A stretch of DNA of 5,887 bases from positions 1-5,887 of the forward strand of contig JACREV010000275.1 of NCBI GenBank assembly GCA_016218095.1, written 5' to 3'. The stretch comes from Deltaproteobacteria bacterium. Its GTDB lineage: Bacteria > Desulfobacterota > GWC2-55-46. Below are positions 4,432 through 5,887 of this stretch, piece after piece (the first letter of the stretch is position 1; every line of letters begins with the position of its first letter). The position numbers were made by a program, and so were the translations under genes. A model generated the notes under the pieces. The model searched no databases and was not told the DNA's origin. It saw only the letters and a program-made list of their open reading frames with translations.

Positions 4432-5388
4432 ATGAAGATAAGGGAGCTGTACGAAAGGGCTATCGCCAAGGGCATCGAGCTCGACCCGAGGGGCGCGCCC
4501 GAGGTAAGGCGCGAGCTCGAAAGGGAGCAGAAGGACTACGAGGGGCTTAAAGACAAGGACAAGAGGTTCTTCGACAAGGACAAGCTCGCTAACCCGTACG
4601 CGGACTCGCGCATCCTGTACGGCGACCCGGAGAGGGACGTGAAGCGCGTCCTCGTGGGCATCGACATGGAGATAGGCGAGGTCCTCCTCGCCGACAGGCT
4701 CCGGGAGCGCGGAAAACCGATCGATTTGATAATCGCCCACCACCCCGAGGGCAGGGCCATGGCGAACCTCTACGACGTCATGGACATGCAGTCAGGGATA
4801 CTCCTTAAGTACGGCGTCCCCATAAACATAGCCGAAGGCATAATGGATGAGCGGATACGCGAGGTCGAACGAAGGCTCATGCCCGCGAACCACACGAGGG
4901 CCGTAGACGCCGCGCGCCTCCTCGACATCCCCATCATGTGCATACATACGCCGGCCGACAACGCCGTGACGGACTTTCTCCAGAGGACGTTTGATGAGAG
5001 GAAACCGTACCTCATTTCTGATATAATTGAGGCGCTCAGGGAGATACCGGAATATACGACCTCGGCGAGCGAGACCGGCGTGGGGCCGAAGGTGGTCTCA
5101 GGGTCTGAAAAGAGGAAGGCCGGGAAGGTCTTCGTCGACATGACCGGCGGGACCGGCGGCTCGAAGAAGGTATTCGAGAGCCTCTCGACAGCCGGGATAG
5201 GCACGGTAGTCGGCATGCACATAAGCGAGGACCACAGGAAAGAGGCCGAGAAGCATCATGTCAACGTGGTCATAGCCGGACACATCTCGAGCGACACCCT
5301 CGGCATAAACCTCCTCCTTGACAAGGTGCTCCCGAACGATATTGAAGTGGTCGAGACCTCCGGTTTCAGGAGGGTGATAAGGACTTAA
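4432..5388 (+). CDS. NIF3/DUF34-family dinuclear metal-centre protein
   Basis: A 318-residue protein of the NIF3 (DUF34, YbgI/YqfO) family, which forms hexamers with a two-metal site. Its biochemical role is unsettled; databases often call it 'GTP cyclohydrolase I type 2', which should not be taken over. Candidate metal ligands appear in order: H103-H104 in IIAHHPEG, D176 in HTPADN (172-177), and H284 with D288 in IAGHISSD. The last ligand is usually Glu in this family. A charged stretch of about 60 residues (REQKDYEGLKDKDKRFFDKDK in its middle) precedes the first core strand VLVGIDME (73-80), longer than in short NIF3 proteins. MTGGTGGSKKVFESL (237-251) leads into the C-terminal half. AAGGGA (4421-4426), 5 nt before ATG 4432, supports the start. 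mutS2 begins 5 nt after the stop, so the two are probably co-transcribed. Confidence 0.88.
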   Translation: MKIRELYERAIAKGIELDPRGAPEVRRELEREQKDYEGLKDKDKRFFDKDKLANPYADSRILYGDPERDVKRVLVGIDMEIGEVLLADRLRERGKPIDLIIAHHPEGRAMANLYDVMDMQSGILLKYGVPINIAEGIMDERIREVERRLMPANHTRAVDAARLLDIPIMCIHTPADNAVTDFLQRTFDERKPYLISDIIEALREIPEYTTSASETGVGPKVVSGSEKRKAGKVFVDMTGGTGGSKKVFESLSTAGIGTVVGMHISEDHRKEAEKHHVNVVIAGHISSDTLGINLLLDKVLPNDIEVVETSGFRRVIRT

Positions 5389-5393
5389 GCGAA

Positions 5394-5887
5394 GTGGACT
5401 CAACTACCCTTGAAACTCTCGAATACGGCGCGGTACTAAAGGAAATAGCCGCGTTAGCCTCAAACCCGCTTGGGGAGGAGAGGGTCTTGAATACAAGGCC
5501 CTCGGGCTCCCTCCATAGAATAGAAGAGACCTTCCGGGAATTCAAAGAAGTAAGCGACCACATCCGATCTTCAGGGAAGCTCCCGCTCTCCGGGGTCGTC
5601 GACCTCTCTACCCTCTTTTCACGGGTCGAGCCCGAGGGGGCGTACCTTTTGCCCGAGGACCTCGTCGTCGTAAAGGGAAACCTCGAGGCGGCGGTTGCGC
5701 TTAAGGCCCTCATATCCCCCGCCTTCGAGCGCGCATATCAAAGGACAGCCGAAAAGATAAACGCGATTTCCGATGTCTCCTTCCCGTTATCCGAAATAGA
5801 GAGGACGCTGGATGAGCGGGGCGATATAAGGGACAACGCCTCTACGGAGCTCCGCAGGATCAGGAAGGAGATACGCGCCGGGAAGGA
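5394..5887 (+). CDS. mutS2: Endonuclease MutS2, N-terminal part (cut by the right edge)
   Basis: The first 164 codons of a MutS2-type ATPase. The family suppresses homologous recombination and, in some species, acts on collided ribosomes; a complete protein is about 770-800 residues with a C-terminal Smr nuclease domain, which lies outside the window. The family start pattern is clear: TTLETLEYGAVLKEIAALASNPLGEERVL (4-32), then the helical linker with LPLSGVVDLSTLFSRVEPEGAYLLPEDL. The conserved LDERGDIRDNASTELRRIRKEI follows at 139-160. The start is GTG 5394; no ATG, GTG or TTG precedes it in frame back to the TGA at 5343-5345. AAGGA (5379-5383) is 10 nt upstream inside the end of the nif3-like gene. 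No MutS ATPase motif is reached before the edge, so the call rests on the N-terminal pattern. Confidence 0.88.
   Translation, partial: MDSTTLETLEYGAVLKEIAALASNPLGEERVLNTRPSGSLHRIEETFREFKEVSDHIRSSGKLPLSGVVDLSTLFSRVEPEGAYLLPEDLVVVKGNLEAAVALKALISPAFERAYQRTAEKINAISDVSFPLSEIERTLDERGDIRDNASTELRRIRKEIRAGK

Noticed and set aside
4294..4743. 149-residue minus-strand frame across the yqeY end and nif3 start
   Set aside because: It crosses the palindromic block and lies antisense to the nif3-like gene; the PPPLFKKEGS stretch is the translation of repeat DNA.

Overview
This GC-rich window (roughly 60% G+C by eye) runs entirely on the + strand and looks like a chromosomal piece of an anaerobic or microaerophilic bacterium of the broad 'deltaproteobacterial' type (Thermodesulfobacteriota, Myxococcota or a neighbour). 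The reasons are a multisubunit pyruvate:ferredoxin oxidoreductase, an MglB/MglA pair very like the myxobacterial one, and a strong preference for AGG (Arg) and ATA (Ile) codons. Phylum placement is inference; no rRNA or marker gene is present.

Layout. Positions 1-2427 hold three subunits of a pyruvate (2-oxoacid):ferredoxin oxidoreductase: the end of porD (delta, two 4Fe-4S clusters), porA (alpha) and porB (beta, thiamine diphosphate and one 4Fe-4S cluster). A gamma subunit is expected upstream but lies outside the window. After a 16-nt gap comes mglB (2444-2926, Roadblock/LC7 GTPase-activating partner). A 279-bp intergenic stretch packed with inverted repeats follows, then mglA (3206-3793, small Ras-like GTPase). 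mglA is followed by two hairpins, the second a convincing intrinsic terminator (3825-3856). Next are a GatB/YqeY-like gene (3882-4328), a short intergenic region with two more palindromes (4329-4431), a NIF3/DUF34 dinuclear-metal protein (4432-5388), and the GTG-initiated 5' part of mutS2 (5394 to the edge).

How the genes work together. PorDAB would oxidise pyruvate with CoA to acetyl-CoA and CO2 and reduce ferredoxin. MglB and MglA form the GTPase switch that sets front-rear polarity in myxobacteria; here the pair sits directly behind the por genes, possibly as one transcription unit ending at 3856. YqeY, NIF3 and MutS2 are housekeeping-type genes in one or two further units.

The most unusual element is not a gene. 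Between mglB and mglA, four different hairpins are packed almost end to end (3083-3197), ending 8 nt before the mglA start codon. Two share nearly the same loop (CCATGGAYGG), and one carries an alternative in-frame ATG for mglA in its loop. This looks like a compound palindromic repeat (REP/BIME- or MITE-like) or a structured leader RNA. The other genes are ordinary family members; no new enzymatic system is visible.
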